Source: Heyndrickxia sporothermodurans (lineage in GTDB: Bacteria; Bacillota; Bacilli; Bacillales; Bacillaceae_C). From it: 16,766 nucleotides of DNA. Where the stretch lies: the NCBI RefSeq assembly GCF_016785185.1, contig NZ_JAEKDY010000075.1, one strand, 5' to 3'. The position numbers were made by a program, and so were the translations under genes. Under the pieces are notes generated by a model. It was not told where the DNA came from and made no database searches. It was given only the letters and a program-made list of their open reading frames with translations. This document shows positions 7,105-13,049 of the stretch, in pieces (within the stretch, counting starts at the first letter, position 1; each line of letters begins with the position of its first letter).

Positions 7105-7587
7105 GTAAAACCACATCCTTTTCTTTTAATAGAATTAACGATTTATACTATGCAACCCATTCATAAATATAAGAAAAAATCATAAAAAGATTGTCCGAGC
7201 TGATATGATATTTTCATATATTTAAGGCAAAGTTATAAAGTAGACAAAAAATTTGTAATTGAACAGGGGTAGAACATAAGAAATTGGATTTAAGTATTTT
7301 TGCATTGTAAGATGATAATACAACTAGCAACAAAACCCTCTAATCAACTTCTGACTTCTTCTATCTCTACTAATCTATTACCTCTTAGCTCTTACAAGTA
7401 TTGACTTTCTATGGAAAGCAAAAGTAAGTAAACAAAATTCAATGGCTTTGGACTAAAACATAGTCAAACCTAAGAAAATGTTAAATACGGAGAAAAGGTA
7501 ATAGAATAGGGTTAGCAATGAAGAAATGAAGAGAAAGTGGGAAAACGTTACTGCTGAAAAAATATCATGAAAAAGGGGAAATGATTA
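7105..7587. other. 483-bp gene-free region upstream of parM
   Basis: No credible gene on either strand. It must hold the parMR promoter (TATAAA on the minus strand at 7147-7142 is the best -10 candidate; no good -35) and the promoter of the plus-strand gene at 7588. The notable content is the pyrimidine-rich phased repeat at 7337-7396. Two further small inverted repeats are CTTTC/GAAAG at 7406-7419, next to TTGACT at 7401-7406, and GACTA/TAGTC at 7451-7465. No clear terminator or replication origin is seen. Confidence 0.6.
7337..7396 (-). repeat. Degenerate 10-bp phased repeats, candidate parC-like centromere
   Basis: Read on the parM sense strand, consecutive 10-bp blocks are GTAAGAGCTA, AGAGGTAATA, GATTAGTAGA, GATAGAAGAA, GTCAGAAGTT and GATTAGAGGG, of which the last four approximate GATTAGARGA. 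Two blocks exactly 30 bp apart share GATTAG. ParR-type proteins bind arrays of about 10-11-bp direct repeats near parM, so phasing and location fit a centromere. The match is degenerate and the array is about 230 bp from the parM start, further than in the best-known systems. Confidence 0.4.
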
Positions 7588-8040
7588 ATGAAAGAAACAA
7601 ACTCACTAAAACAAATTCTAGTAGAAAAGGAGACTGATAAAATGAAAAATCAATTAAAGAAAGTAATTGTAGTTGCGATGAAATCCTTATGGTTTCCTCC
7701 AATTTTTGAAGATGGTTACGGAAAAAATGAGCAATATGATGAGGGAGACTACTTTCAAAAGGCTGATGGGGCTTTATTGAGAGGTAGGTTGGTCTTCTAT
7801 TCTGGAGAATTCTGTGATCAAACTGTAAACGGTAATGTTGATTTTAGCATGGAAGTATTTTTGACTGGTGAAGGTGAACTGCTAAAATTCTATACCATCA
7901 GGGAATCTCGCTATTGTCAAGATTGTCAAGAAACCCACACCCGTCTCCATCGTATGGTTGCAAAGGATCAATCGTTAATGGAGGATGAACTCGATGCAAT
8001 ATTGAACAATATCACAGTCGATTTGAGAAATGCCAGTTAA
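7588..8040 (+). CDS. Uncharacterised protein with a CxxC motif
   Basis: 150 residues from ATG 7588 (AAGGGGA at 7573-7579), or 132 residues from ATG 7642, which has an even better site (AAAGGAG 7626-7632, 9 nt spacing). After a basic N-terminus, the middle (about residues 55-110) is rich in alternating hydrophobic and polar residues, as in a beta sheet, and ends in YCQDCQETH (114-122), where CxxC plus His could bind metal. The C-terminus is an acidic helix. No signal peptide or membrane segment. I recognise no family. It lies between the partition operon and other small genes and may belong to a plasmid maintenance or accessory region. Confidence 0.7.
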   Translation: MKETNSLKQILVEKETDKMKNQLKKVIVVAMKSLWFPPIFEDGYGKNEQYDEGDYFQKADGALLRGRLVFYSGEFCDQTVNGNVDFSMEVFLTGEGELLKFYTIRESRYCQDCQETHTRLHRMVAKDQSLMEDELDAILNNITVDLRNAS

Positions 8041-8174
8041 CCTCAGACTTTTCTCCTCTAATCTATCCCCCGGAAGATTCAATTAACAATCCCCATCCAA
8101 AAGAGAGATAGTAGGTAAAATACATTTCGAACACAAAACCATTATTTCTCAAAGAGTCTCGTTATAGAATACGT

Positions 8175-8198
8175 TATCAAGTGGTTTTTCCCTTGATA
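8175..8198 (+). promoter_or_regulatory. Hairpin just upstream of the 8219 gene
   Basis: TATCAAGTGG (8175-8184) pairs with CCCTTGATA (8190-8198) apart from a single bulge, closed by TTTTT. It ends 6 nt before the Shine-Dalgarno site AGAAGG (8205-8210). No T tract follows, so a role in mRNA stability or translation is more likely than termination. Confidence 0.4.
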
Positions 8199-8218
8199 GA
8201 TGAAAGAAGGTGAACCCA

Positions 8219-8449
8219 ATGAACCCTATAGTAAAAAAAGTACAGTCTAAATACAAACATGCAAGAGAAGACGCAAATTATAGCATCTTTGACATTGAAT
8301 GTTTACTGGTAAAACTGGCTGAGGAAGGTGTTATCTGGATGATTCAAGGAATGAAAAGTCTCACCGAAGCTGAAACAATCCTCATTAACTACTATTTGAA
8401 TGAAAAAAGAGAGCTGCAAATTTATGATTATGGTCAATCCCCTCTGTGA
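8219..8449 (+). CDS. Small uncharacterised protein
   Basis: 76 residues from ATG 8219, preferred because AGAAGG (8205-8210) is 8 nt upstream; the in-frame GTG at 8210 overlaps that site. The product is MNPIVKKVQSKYKHARED followed by a predicted helical stretch with IEC (around residue 26) and a C-terminal tail ELQIYDYGQ. Mixed charge, no membrane segment, no motif I recognise. No terminator separates it from the four-helix-bundle genes 92 bp downstream, so it may be cotranscribed with them. Confidence 0.55.
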   Translation: MNPIVKKVQSKYKHAREDANYSIFDIECLLVKLAEEGVIWMIQGMKSLTEAETILINYYLNEKRELQIYDYGQSPL

Positions 8450-8519
8450 GTCCACCAAAAAACACTACATCAAACACTTCAGTACAATCGAACAATAATT
8501 TCAAATCAAAACAAAAATT

Positions 8520-8543
8520 ACATCAAGGAGTGATGTTTACATG
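8520..8543 (+). promoter_or_regulatory. Shine-Dalgarno sequence presented in a hairpin loop
   Basis: ACATCA (8520-8525) and TGATGT (8531-8536) are perfectly complementary and their loop is exactly AGGAG (8526-8530), the ribosome-binding site of the gene starting at ATG 8541. The stem would expose or constrain the site and could allow translational control. Confidence 0.5.
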
Positions 8544-8948
8544 CAATTGACGAAAAAAGAAGTAAAGAATCCAAGAGATAATGAAGTTTACAAACGAGCA
8601 CTGAAGTTTAGGAAAGAAATTTATGCTATGGTTAAGGGTTTTCCTGAATTGGAGAAATATAATATGATTGACCAACTGCAACGTGCTTCAACCAGTGTTC
8701 CTGCTAACTTCAGCGAAGGCTATCGCAATCACTATTATGGTAAAGAGCGAGATCGTTTGAATACAGCACTTGGTAGTATTGCAGAATGTCAGGCATTTCT
8801 TGACATGGCAAGGATGGAGGATTACATCACCCAGGAGCAATATCTCAACCTCGATAATGATGCGGAAGTCATTTTTGGAATGCTTTTAGCAATGATTCGG
8901 GATATTGATAGGATCCTGGAACAACATGATCTTGGTGAGGAGGAGTAA
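8541..8948 (+). CDS. Four-helix-bundle protein (S23/Avd-type family)
   Basis: 135 residues. The family signature is clear: an N-terminal helix (YKRALKFRKEIYAMVKGFP, 17-35), then LEKYNMIDQLQRASTSVPAN (37-56) running into FSEGY, and two further helices with AECQAFLDMA (81-90). This is the pattern of the 23S rRNA intervening-sequence/four-helix-bundle proteins, whose relatives include Avd, the pentameric accessory protein of diversity-generating retroelements. No rRNA gene or reverse transcriptase is in this window, so the usual partners are missing and the role is open. It is followed two bases after its stop by a divergent paralogue whose ribosome-binding site lies in its own last codons, so the two proteins are probably made in fixed ratio. 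Confidence 0.85.
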   Translation: MQLTKKEVKNPRDNEVYKRALKFRKEIYAMVKGFPELEKYNMIDQLQRASTSVPANFSEGYRNHYYGKERDRLNTALGSIAECQAFLDMARMEDYITQEQYLNLDNDAEVIFGMLLAMIRDIDRILEQHDLGEEE

Positions 8949-8950
8949 GA

Positions 8951-9322
8951 ATGAGAACAGAGGTAGACTCTTTCAGAAAGTTAAATCTTTACAAACAGGC
9001 ATTGAGGTTTACCCATATGGTTTTACAATATACCGAACAGAATAGGGATGAAATTGGCTTGAGAGAATGTTTGGAAATACGTAAACAGGCAATGGAAATT
9101 CCAAAAAACATTGCTACGGCAGCTTCTGAAATCAATGTGAAAAACAAATACAAAAAATTAAACCGTAGTAAAGAGGCTTTCCAAACTATAATGGGGGATT
9201 TGAAAAGACTTGGAATGGACAAAAGTGAGAAGAAAGTGATTATGCTTTCTTTGGAACTACTGAAATTGTTCAATGGGTATTTTGGAATGCTAAATAGAAA
9301 GAAGAATGTTAGAAGAGGGTAA
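8951..9322 (+). CDS. Divergent four-helix-bundle protein, partner of the upstream paralogue
   Basis: 123 residues from ATG 8951, with GAGGAGGA formed by the last codons of the preceding gene. The fold signature is weaker but aligns: LYKQALRFTHMVLQYTE (13-29), LRECLEIRKQAMEIPKNI (37-54) then ATAASE, and later helices with LELLKLFNGYFGML. The conserved PANFSEG-type turn reads PKNIATAASE here. The product is much more basic than its neighbour (many Lys/Arg, ending KKNVRRG), which would suit nucleic-acid binding and pairing with the more acidic partner. Tandem coupling suggests a hetero-oligomer. Function unknown. Confidence 0.7.
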   Translation: MRTEVDSFRKLNLYKQALRFTHMVLQYTEQNRDEIGLRECLEIRKQAMEIPKNIATAASEINVKNKYKKLNRSKEAFQTIMGDLKRLGMDKSEKKVIMLSLELLKLFNGYFGMLNRKKNVRRG

Positions 9323-9351
9323 AGGAATTTTTCTTTATCCTCTTTTTTTTT
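9314..9351 (+). terminator. Terminator of the four-helix-bundle gene pair
   Basis: AGAGGGTAAAGGA (9314-9326) pairs with TTCTTTATCCTCT (9331-9343) with few mismatches, followed by nine T. The left arm includes the final codons and TAA stop (9320-9322) of the second gene. Confidence 0.85.
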
Positions 9352-9429
9352 ATCTAATACAGACAAGCCTGTGTATTTTATAGAGATTGTTAATTCCCCC
9401 ATATGAAATGGATATATTTTTAGAAAATG

Positions 9430-9445
9430 ACAAATCATAATTTGT
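9430..9445. repeat. Perfect inverted repeat upstream of the repeat-nuclease gene
   Basis: ACAAAT (9430-9435) and ATTTGT (9440-9445) flank CATA. It lies 20 bp before the ATG at 9466, where it could act as an operator or a small mRNA hairpin. The sequence is AT-rich, so chance occurrence is possible. Confidence 0.35.
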
Positions 9446-9465
9446 AAAAACACTGGTGAGTTAAA

Positions 9466-11250
9466 ATGAATTGTGAAAAAAATAGAAAATATGAAAAAGA
9501 ACTTTCTCAAATTGCTTCTTTTTGTCCACTCCCTTTATCAAAAGTACATCTAAAAAGAATGGATAAGGAGCATTTAATTTTCTACTTTGATGAAAAAAAA
9601 GAGGACATTTCGAATGATAGAAGGAGAGGGCGAATTTATATAACATTAGATCAAAAAGTGGTAAAAAGTTCTTATGAATTATTCATTAGTAATTTCTTTT
9701 ATCTTAACGATATTAGATATAGTTATGATTTGCCTATTCCTGCAGAAGACATTTCCTATAGGTATGATTTTAAAATAGGAAATGTCTTTATGGAGATTTT
9801 CGGATATTTTGGTCAGAAATATAATGAAAGAAAGGAAGAGAAAATTAATCTTTATCGAAAGCATAAGCTGAAGTTGATAAGTTTAGATTCCCGTTTCTTT
9901 CAGTGCAGGTATGAGACCTTGTATCAGAAATTAGTGAGTCTATGTAAAAGTAACGGCATTAAATCTGAAAGTTTTTTTGATTACAATCAAAATTTATTTT
10001 TATCCGGTTCAAGAGATTTCTTGGGATTTATTCGTTCTAAACTTTCCACTTATATTACAAGACATAACACACTACCTAATAGTAGAGAATTAAGAAATAT
10101 GGGGTTTAGTGGACTTGAACGTATTATAAATAATTTAGGTGGGTACAAGGAGGTATGTAATCAGTTAGGGTTAGATTCTGAGCGTTTTAGGAATAGTTGG
10201 AATGAAGTGAATAGTAAAAGTAAATTTCTATGGCTTTGTGAAAAAGTTAATAGAATACCAACAGACAAGGATTATGAAAAATATGGGCTAGGGGGGTTAA
10301 AGAGGTACGTATATAAAAATCAAAAGAAAATGATTTATGAAGAACTTGCTAGAGAAAAAGGCTTTGCTTCAATTGTTGAACTAAAGGAAATTATGCCTTC
10401 TGGTTATTGGAGTTTGTCGACGATTAAAGATACAATAACCCCCCTTTGCGAATTGTTTAGTAGAATTCCTACTAAATCAGAGTTACTTGAACTAGGCATG
10501 TCGGAACTTGAATGTGCAATTCAGCAGTACACATCAAGGGAAGAACTATCACGAATATTGGGGGTACCTACTTATAACTTACAAAATGGAGTAAGACCCT
10601 ACATATTTGAGGACCTAAAGGATGAATTAACTCCAATAGTAAAACAATTTGGTTATTTACCATCTAGGAAAGAACTTGACAGTATCGGTAAAAAAAAATT
10701 ATACCATCACATTGATAAGTTTGGTGGCCCATCTAAATTTGCCGAAAAATTGAATATTCCAACCTTCTCACAATATAGAGGAATTAAAAGAGACGGATTT
10801 TGGAAAGACGAAAAAAACCTTTTTCTACTAATTGAACATGAACTATTACCACTTGTACAAGAATTAGGTTTTATTCCAAATGAAAGTTTTTTAAGGAATG
10901 AAGGTTTGTATGAAATAAGTCAATTAATACAGAAGTTTGGTAAAAGAAAGAAGATGAGTGAATATCTAGGATTCCCGACTTATTCTGAGTATAAGGGAAC
11001 AAGAGAGAATGGTTATTGGGAGGATGTTACTAATCTTAAAACGCTTATTTTGGAAAAATTGTTACCTTTGGTGGAAAAATTGGGTTATATTCCGACTGAA
11101 AAATATTTAAAAGAGAGAGGATTGCGTGAGCTGAGATTATTAATCGAAAAGTTCGGGGGAAGAAATAAAATTAGTGATTACTTGGGATACCCAACCTACA
11201 ATCAAGTAAAAAATGAAGAATTAAAAAATAACAATAGGAGTGCAAATTAG
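9466..11250 (+). CDS. Predicted PD-(D/E)xK nuclease with six C-terminal HTH-like DNA-binding repeats
   Basis: 594 residues from ATG 9466, with only a weak GGTGAG upstream. The N-terminal domain ends with YRYDFKIG (99-105), VFMEIFGYFG (107-116) and a helix with Lys126, then LKLISLD (135-141). This Asp101...Glu110...Lys pattern with the E-x-x-G turn is that of Vsr-like/restriction-endonuclease-fold nucleases. From about residue 185 the chain is built of degenerate repeats with the core [I/L]P-x5-[L/Y]-x3-G-x2-[E/K]L-x3-I-x3-G-x10-LG-[V/F/Y]PTY. Cores begin at 203, 264, 334, 398, 470 and 542; the last two spacings are 72 residues each. They resemble the short repeats attached to homing endonucleases and probably each contact DNA. 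The gene has no visible partner and sits between the four-helix genes and the resolvase. It could be a mobile or defence nuclease. Confidence 0.65.
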   Translation: MNCEKNRKYEKELSQIASFCPLPLSKVHLKRMDKEHLIFYFDEKKEDISNDRRRGRIYITLDQKVVKSSYELFISNFFYLNDIRYSYDLPIPAEDISYRYDFKIGNVFMEIFGYFGQKYNERKEEKINLYRKHKLKLISLDSRFFQCRYETLYQKLVSLCKSNGIKSESFFDYNQNLFLSGSRDFLGFIRSKLSTYITRHNTLPNSRELRNMGFSGLERIINNLGGYKEVCNQLGLDSERFRNSWNEVNSKSKFLWLCEKVNRIPTDKDYEKYGLGGLKRYVYKNQKKMIYEELAREKGFASIVELKEIMPSGYWSLSTIKDTITPLCELFSRIPTKSELLELGMSELECAIQQYTSREELSRILGVPTYNLQNGVRPYIFEDLKDELTPIVKQFGYLPSRKELDSIGKKKLYHHIDKFGGPSKFAEKLNIPTFSQYRGIKRDGFWKDEKNLFLLIEHELLPLVQELGFIPNESFLRNEGLYEISQLIQKFGKRKKMSEYLGFPTYSEYKGTRENGYWEDVTNLKTLILEKLLPLVEKLGYIPTEKYLKERGLRELRLLIEKFGGRNKISDYLGYPTYNQVKNEELKNNNRSAN

Positions 11251-11320
11251 TGATAGTTGAAAATAATAAAGCAATCATCCCTGTGATGTAAAAAAATGTA
11301 CACATTCTGAAACATAAAAA

Positions 11321-11363
11321 AGCACGGTGAAATCCTGTATCAAAATGTTCAATTTCCACTGCT
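11321..11363. repeat. Imperfect inverted repeat upstream of the resolvase gene, candidate res subsite
   Basis: AGCACGGTGAAAT (11321-11333) and ATTTCCACTGCT (11352-11363) form an imperfect dyad. The inner GAAAT/ATTTC pair spans 28 bp (11329-11356), the size of a serine-resolvase crossover site, with an AT-rich centre. Resolvases usually act at sites next to their own gene. The degree of symmetry is modest. Confidence 0.35.
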
Positions 11364-11383
11364 ACATATTTCAAATCTACGGA

Positions 11384-11411
11384 TTGACTTTTTGGAACAA
11401 AATACGATAAT
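11384..11411 (+). promoter_or_regulatory. Promoter of the resolvase gene
   Basis: TTGACT (11384-11389) and GATAAT (11406-11411) are separated by 16 bp. They end 33 bp before the ATG at 11445, which is preceded by GGAGGG. Confidence 0.65.
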
Positions 11412-11444
11412 AGAATTATAGCTTTTTCATATGGAGGGATAGTC

Positions 11445-12011
11445 ATGAAGATCGGATATTCACGATGTTCAAGTATTTCCCAAAATTTGGAGAGGCAGCT
11501 AGTTGCTTTAAAAGATAAAGGTGTAGAGAAAATATTTGCTGAAAAAATAAGTGGGAAGAATATGGAACGTCCCCAATTGAAAGAAATGCTAAATTTCGTT
11601 CGAGAGGGTGATGTGATAATTATTGAATCAATTTCCCGACTTGCCAGAAACACGCTAGATTTCCTCACCATAGTTCGTCAATTGAATGATAAAAAGGTAG
11701 AGATTATTAGTTTAAAGGAGAGTCTTGATACTTCTACCCCTCAAGGTAAATTCATGTTAACTGTATTCGGGGCCTTGTACGAATTGGAACGTGATAGCAT
11801 CCGTCAGCGACAGGCTGAAGGCATAGCAGTCGCCAAGGCAAATGGTATTCATTTTGGAAGACCAAAGGTAGAGGTAGATGATGAGTTTCTTAGACTGTAC
11901 AAATTATGGAAGCGTGGAAAAATTACCGTAACTGCCATATCTAAAGAATTAAGTATCTCAAGAGCGACCTTTTATCGTAGAGTGAATGAACTAGAAGAGG
12001 AAAATAACTAA
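11445..12011 (+). CDS. Serine recombinase of the resolvase/invertase family
   Basis: 188 residues, the usual size for a resolvase. The N-terminal YSRCSSISQNLERQ (5-18) carries the nucleophile Ser9 (the common Val before it is Cys here), and SRLARN (64-69) supplies Arg65 and Arg68. The catalytic domain runs into the long E helix with LYELERDSIRQRQAEG (111-126), and the C-terminal HTH (163-182) includes TAISKELSISRATFYRRV. Such enzymes cut and rejoin paired res sites, resolving transposition cointegrates or inverting DNA. It has its own promoter and a strong hairpin after it and is immediately upstream of tnsA. No sequence with the TGT of Tn7-type ends occurs between this gene and tnsA, so the gene most likely lies inside the element. 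An invertase role cannot be excluded by sequence alone. Confidence 0.9.
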   Translation: MKIGYSRCSSISQNLERQLVALKDKGVEKIFAEKISGKNMERPQLKEMLNFVREGDVIIIESISRLARNTLDFLTIVRQLNDKKVEIISLKESLDTSTPQGKFMLTVFGALYELERDSIRQRQAEGIAVAKANGIHFGRPKVEVDDEFLRLYKLWKRGKITVTAISKELSISRATFYRRVNELEEENN

Positions 12012-12034
12012 ATCTAAATTAAATAAACTTAATT

Positions 12035-12102
12035 AAAAGCCATGATCTTTAGGTGAAGTACGAAAAAAAAATCGTATTTTTTGCCTATAGGTCATGGCTT
12101 TT
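12035..12102. terminator. Long imperfect hairpin between the resolvase gene and tnsA
   Basis: The outer arms AAAAGCCATGA (12035-12045) and TCATGGCTTTT (12092-12102) pair perfectly for 11 bp. Pairing continues inward with wobbles (CTTTAGG with CCTATAG) to an inner stem TACGA/TCGTA around an A tract. A T-rich tail (TTTTCTTATTTCT) follows. It fits a bidirectional terminator ending resolvase transcription, 23 bp after its stop, and insulating the tns operon. Confidence 0.65.
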
Positions 12103-12119
12103 CTTATTTCTCAAACCTT

Positions 12120-12172
12120 TATCTGAAAAACAACATTTTGCCTATCTGAACAAGGGATAAAAATTTAGAACA
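12120..12172 (+). repeat. Short repeats upstream of tnsA, candidate TnsB-binding sites
   Basis: TATCTGAA occurs at 12120-12127 and 12143-12150, 23 bp apart, and a degenerate ATTTAGAA follows 20 bp later at 12163-12170, the last two each followed by CA. A 10-bp TTTTGCCTAT is present at 12079-12088 and 12136-12145. Tn7-type elements carry tandem TnsB sites of about 20-22 bp containing a similar CTGAACA core, and TnsB binding near tnsA represses the operon. No full alignment to known sites was possible. Confidence 0.35.
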
Positions 12173-12176
12173 GGAA

Positions 12177-13049
12177 GTGATGAATTTGCCAGTTAACAAA
12201 GGAAACTACTCAATAGAAAAAATAAGTAAGTTATTAGAACAGGGATATGGAAAAGGGGAGGGGAAGGATTACAAGCCTTATATAGATGTAATTAAAGTTG
12301 CTAGTAAGGGAAGGGCAAGTAGAGTAAAAGGTTGGAAAACCAATAGAGTGCATCACTTCCTTTCAGATTCAGAGACTAGATTTTTCTATTTGATGGAATA
12401 TCAGGACTCTGTTGTTGATATTCGGGAACATTATCCGTTAATTGACAACATGGAAGAGTTGTTCGACGTTTTAGATGGTCAGCTAATCAAACGTTTGTTT
12501 AACCAAAAAACGGGTGATCCTTTAGTTTTAACAACGAGTTTTTTAATATCTAAGAGGATTTCGAGTGGAGAGATTCAGTATTTTGCTAGATCTATAAAAG
12601 ATTCAAGGCAGTTAGAGAACACCCAAGCGATTGAACGATTTGAAGCAATGAGGCGGTATTGGGAACTAAAAGGGATTGACTATGGAATTATTACCAATAA
12701 AGAAATCCCAGTTGTGTTGGCAAAAAACATTGAATACATACACTCGTCTTATCACTTAGAGGAATATGGTATGAATCTAAAAGATCAATTGTTTTATGAA
12801 GACTACTTACTGAATACACTAAGAAACTTTCAAAATAAATCTATTAAAGAATTATTGTTCCACTTTGATAAAAAAATAGGATTTGAAGTTGGTACAGGAT
12901 TACTAATTTTCAAGCACTTACTTGCTAGAAAAATTGTGGAGGTAGATATGAATAAGGCAATAAATTTAGAACAGCCTTGCTCAACAGTAAATGTTTTAGT
13001 TCAAGAGGAGGGGTTAGATGCTTTCTATAAACATGCTGATTCAATATGA
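12177..13049 (+). CDS. tnsA: TnsA-like transposase endonuclease subunit with altered active site
   Basis: 290 residues from GTG 12177; ATG 12180 and TTG 12186 are alternatives, the last best spaced from AGGAA at 12172-12176. Residue numbers count from the GTG. TnsA hallmarks are present: HHFLSDSETRFFYLMEY (59-75) with the first catalytic Glu66, VVDIREHYPL (79-88), a YWELKGIDYGIITNKEI segment (161-177) and a C-terminal winged-helix region. In Tn7 TnsA the catalytic set is Glu63, Asp114 and Lys132, with Gln130. Here the motif usually read T-x-DFL is TTSFLI, so Ser121 replaces the Asp, and FARSIK (136-141) has Ser139 for Gln while keeping Lys141. The protein is otherwise full length. It should still fold and contact TnsB and TnsC, but 5'-strand cleavage is probably lost. 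It overlaps tnsB by 32 bp. Confidence 0.9.
   Translation: MMNLPVNKGNYSIEKISKLLEQGYGKGEGKDYKPYIDVIKVASKGRASRVKGWKTNRVHHFLSDSETRFFYLMEYQDSVVDIREHYPLIDNMEELFDVLDGQLIKRLFNQKTGDPLVLTTSFLISKRISSGEIQYFARSIKDSRQLENTQAIERFEAMRRYWELKGIDYGIITNKEIPVVLAKNIEYIHSSYHLEEYGMNLKDQLFYEDYLLNTLRNFQNKSIKELLFHFDKKIGFEVGTGLLIFKHLLARKIVEVDMNKAINLEQPCSTVNVLVQEEGLDAFYKHADSI

Noticed and set aside
7401..7430. TTGACT at 7401 as the -35 of the 7588 gene's promoter
   Set aside because: At 17-18 bp spacing the -10 region (TAAGTA) is a poor match, and the ATG is more than 150 bp away; not enough to call.
7451..7465. GACTA/TAGTC inverted repeat as a controller-protein C-box
   Set aside because: It resembles C-box half-sites, but lies about 5 kb from the restriction-modification regulator, with different spacing and no second copy near that cassette.
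8541..9322. Diversity-generating retroelement
   Set aside because: The Avd-like fold is present, but there is no reverse transcriptase, template repeat or variable repeat in the window.
8989..9510. Minus-strand open frame of 173 codons opposite the second four-helix gene
   Set aside because: Phe/Ile/Leu-rich low-complexity product, antisense to a gene with a clear fold signature and good ribosome-binding site; a shadow of AT-rich coding DNA.
9466..11250. DNA-level tandem repeat array or CRISPR in the nuclease gene
   Set aside because: The periodicity is at protein level with diverged codons; no exact DNA repeats with unique spacers occur.
11171..11671. Minus-strand open frame of 166 codons spanning the nuclease 3' end and resolvase 5' end
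   Set aside because: Antisense to two real genes, no start signal, no recognisable motif.
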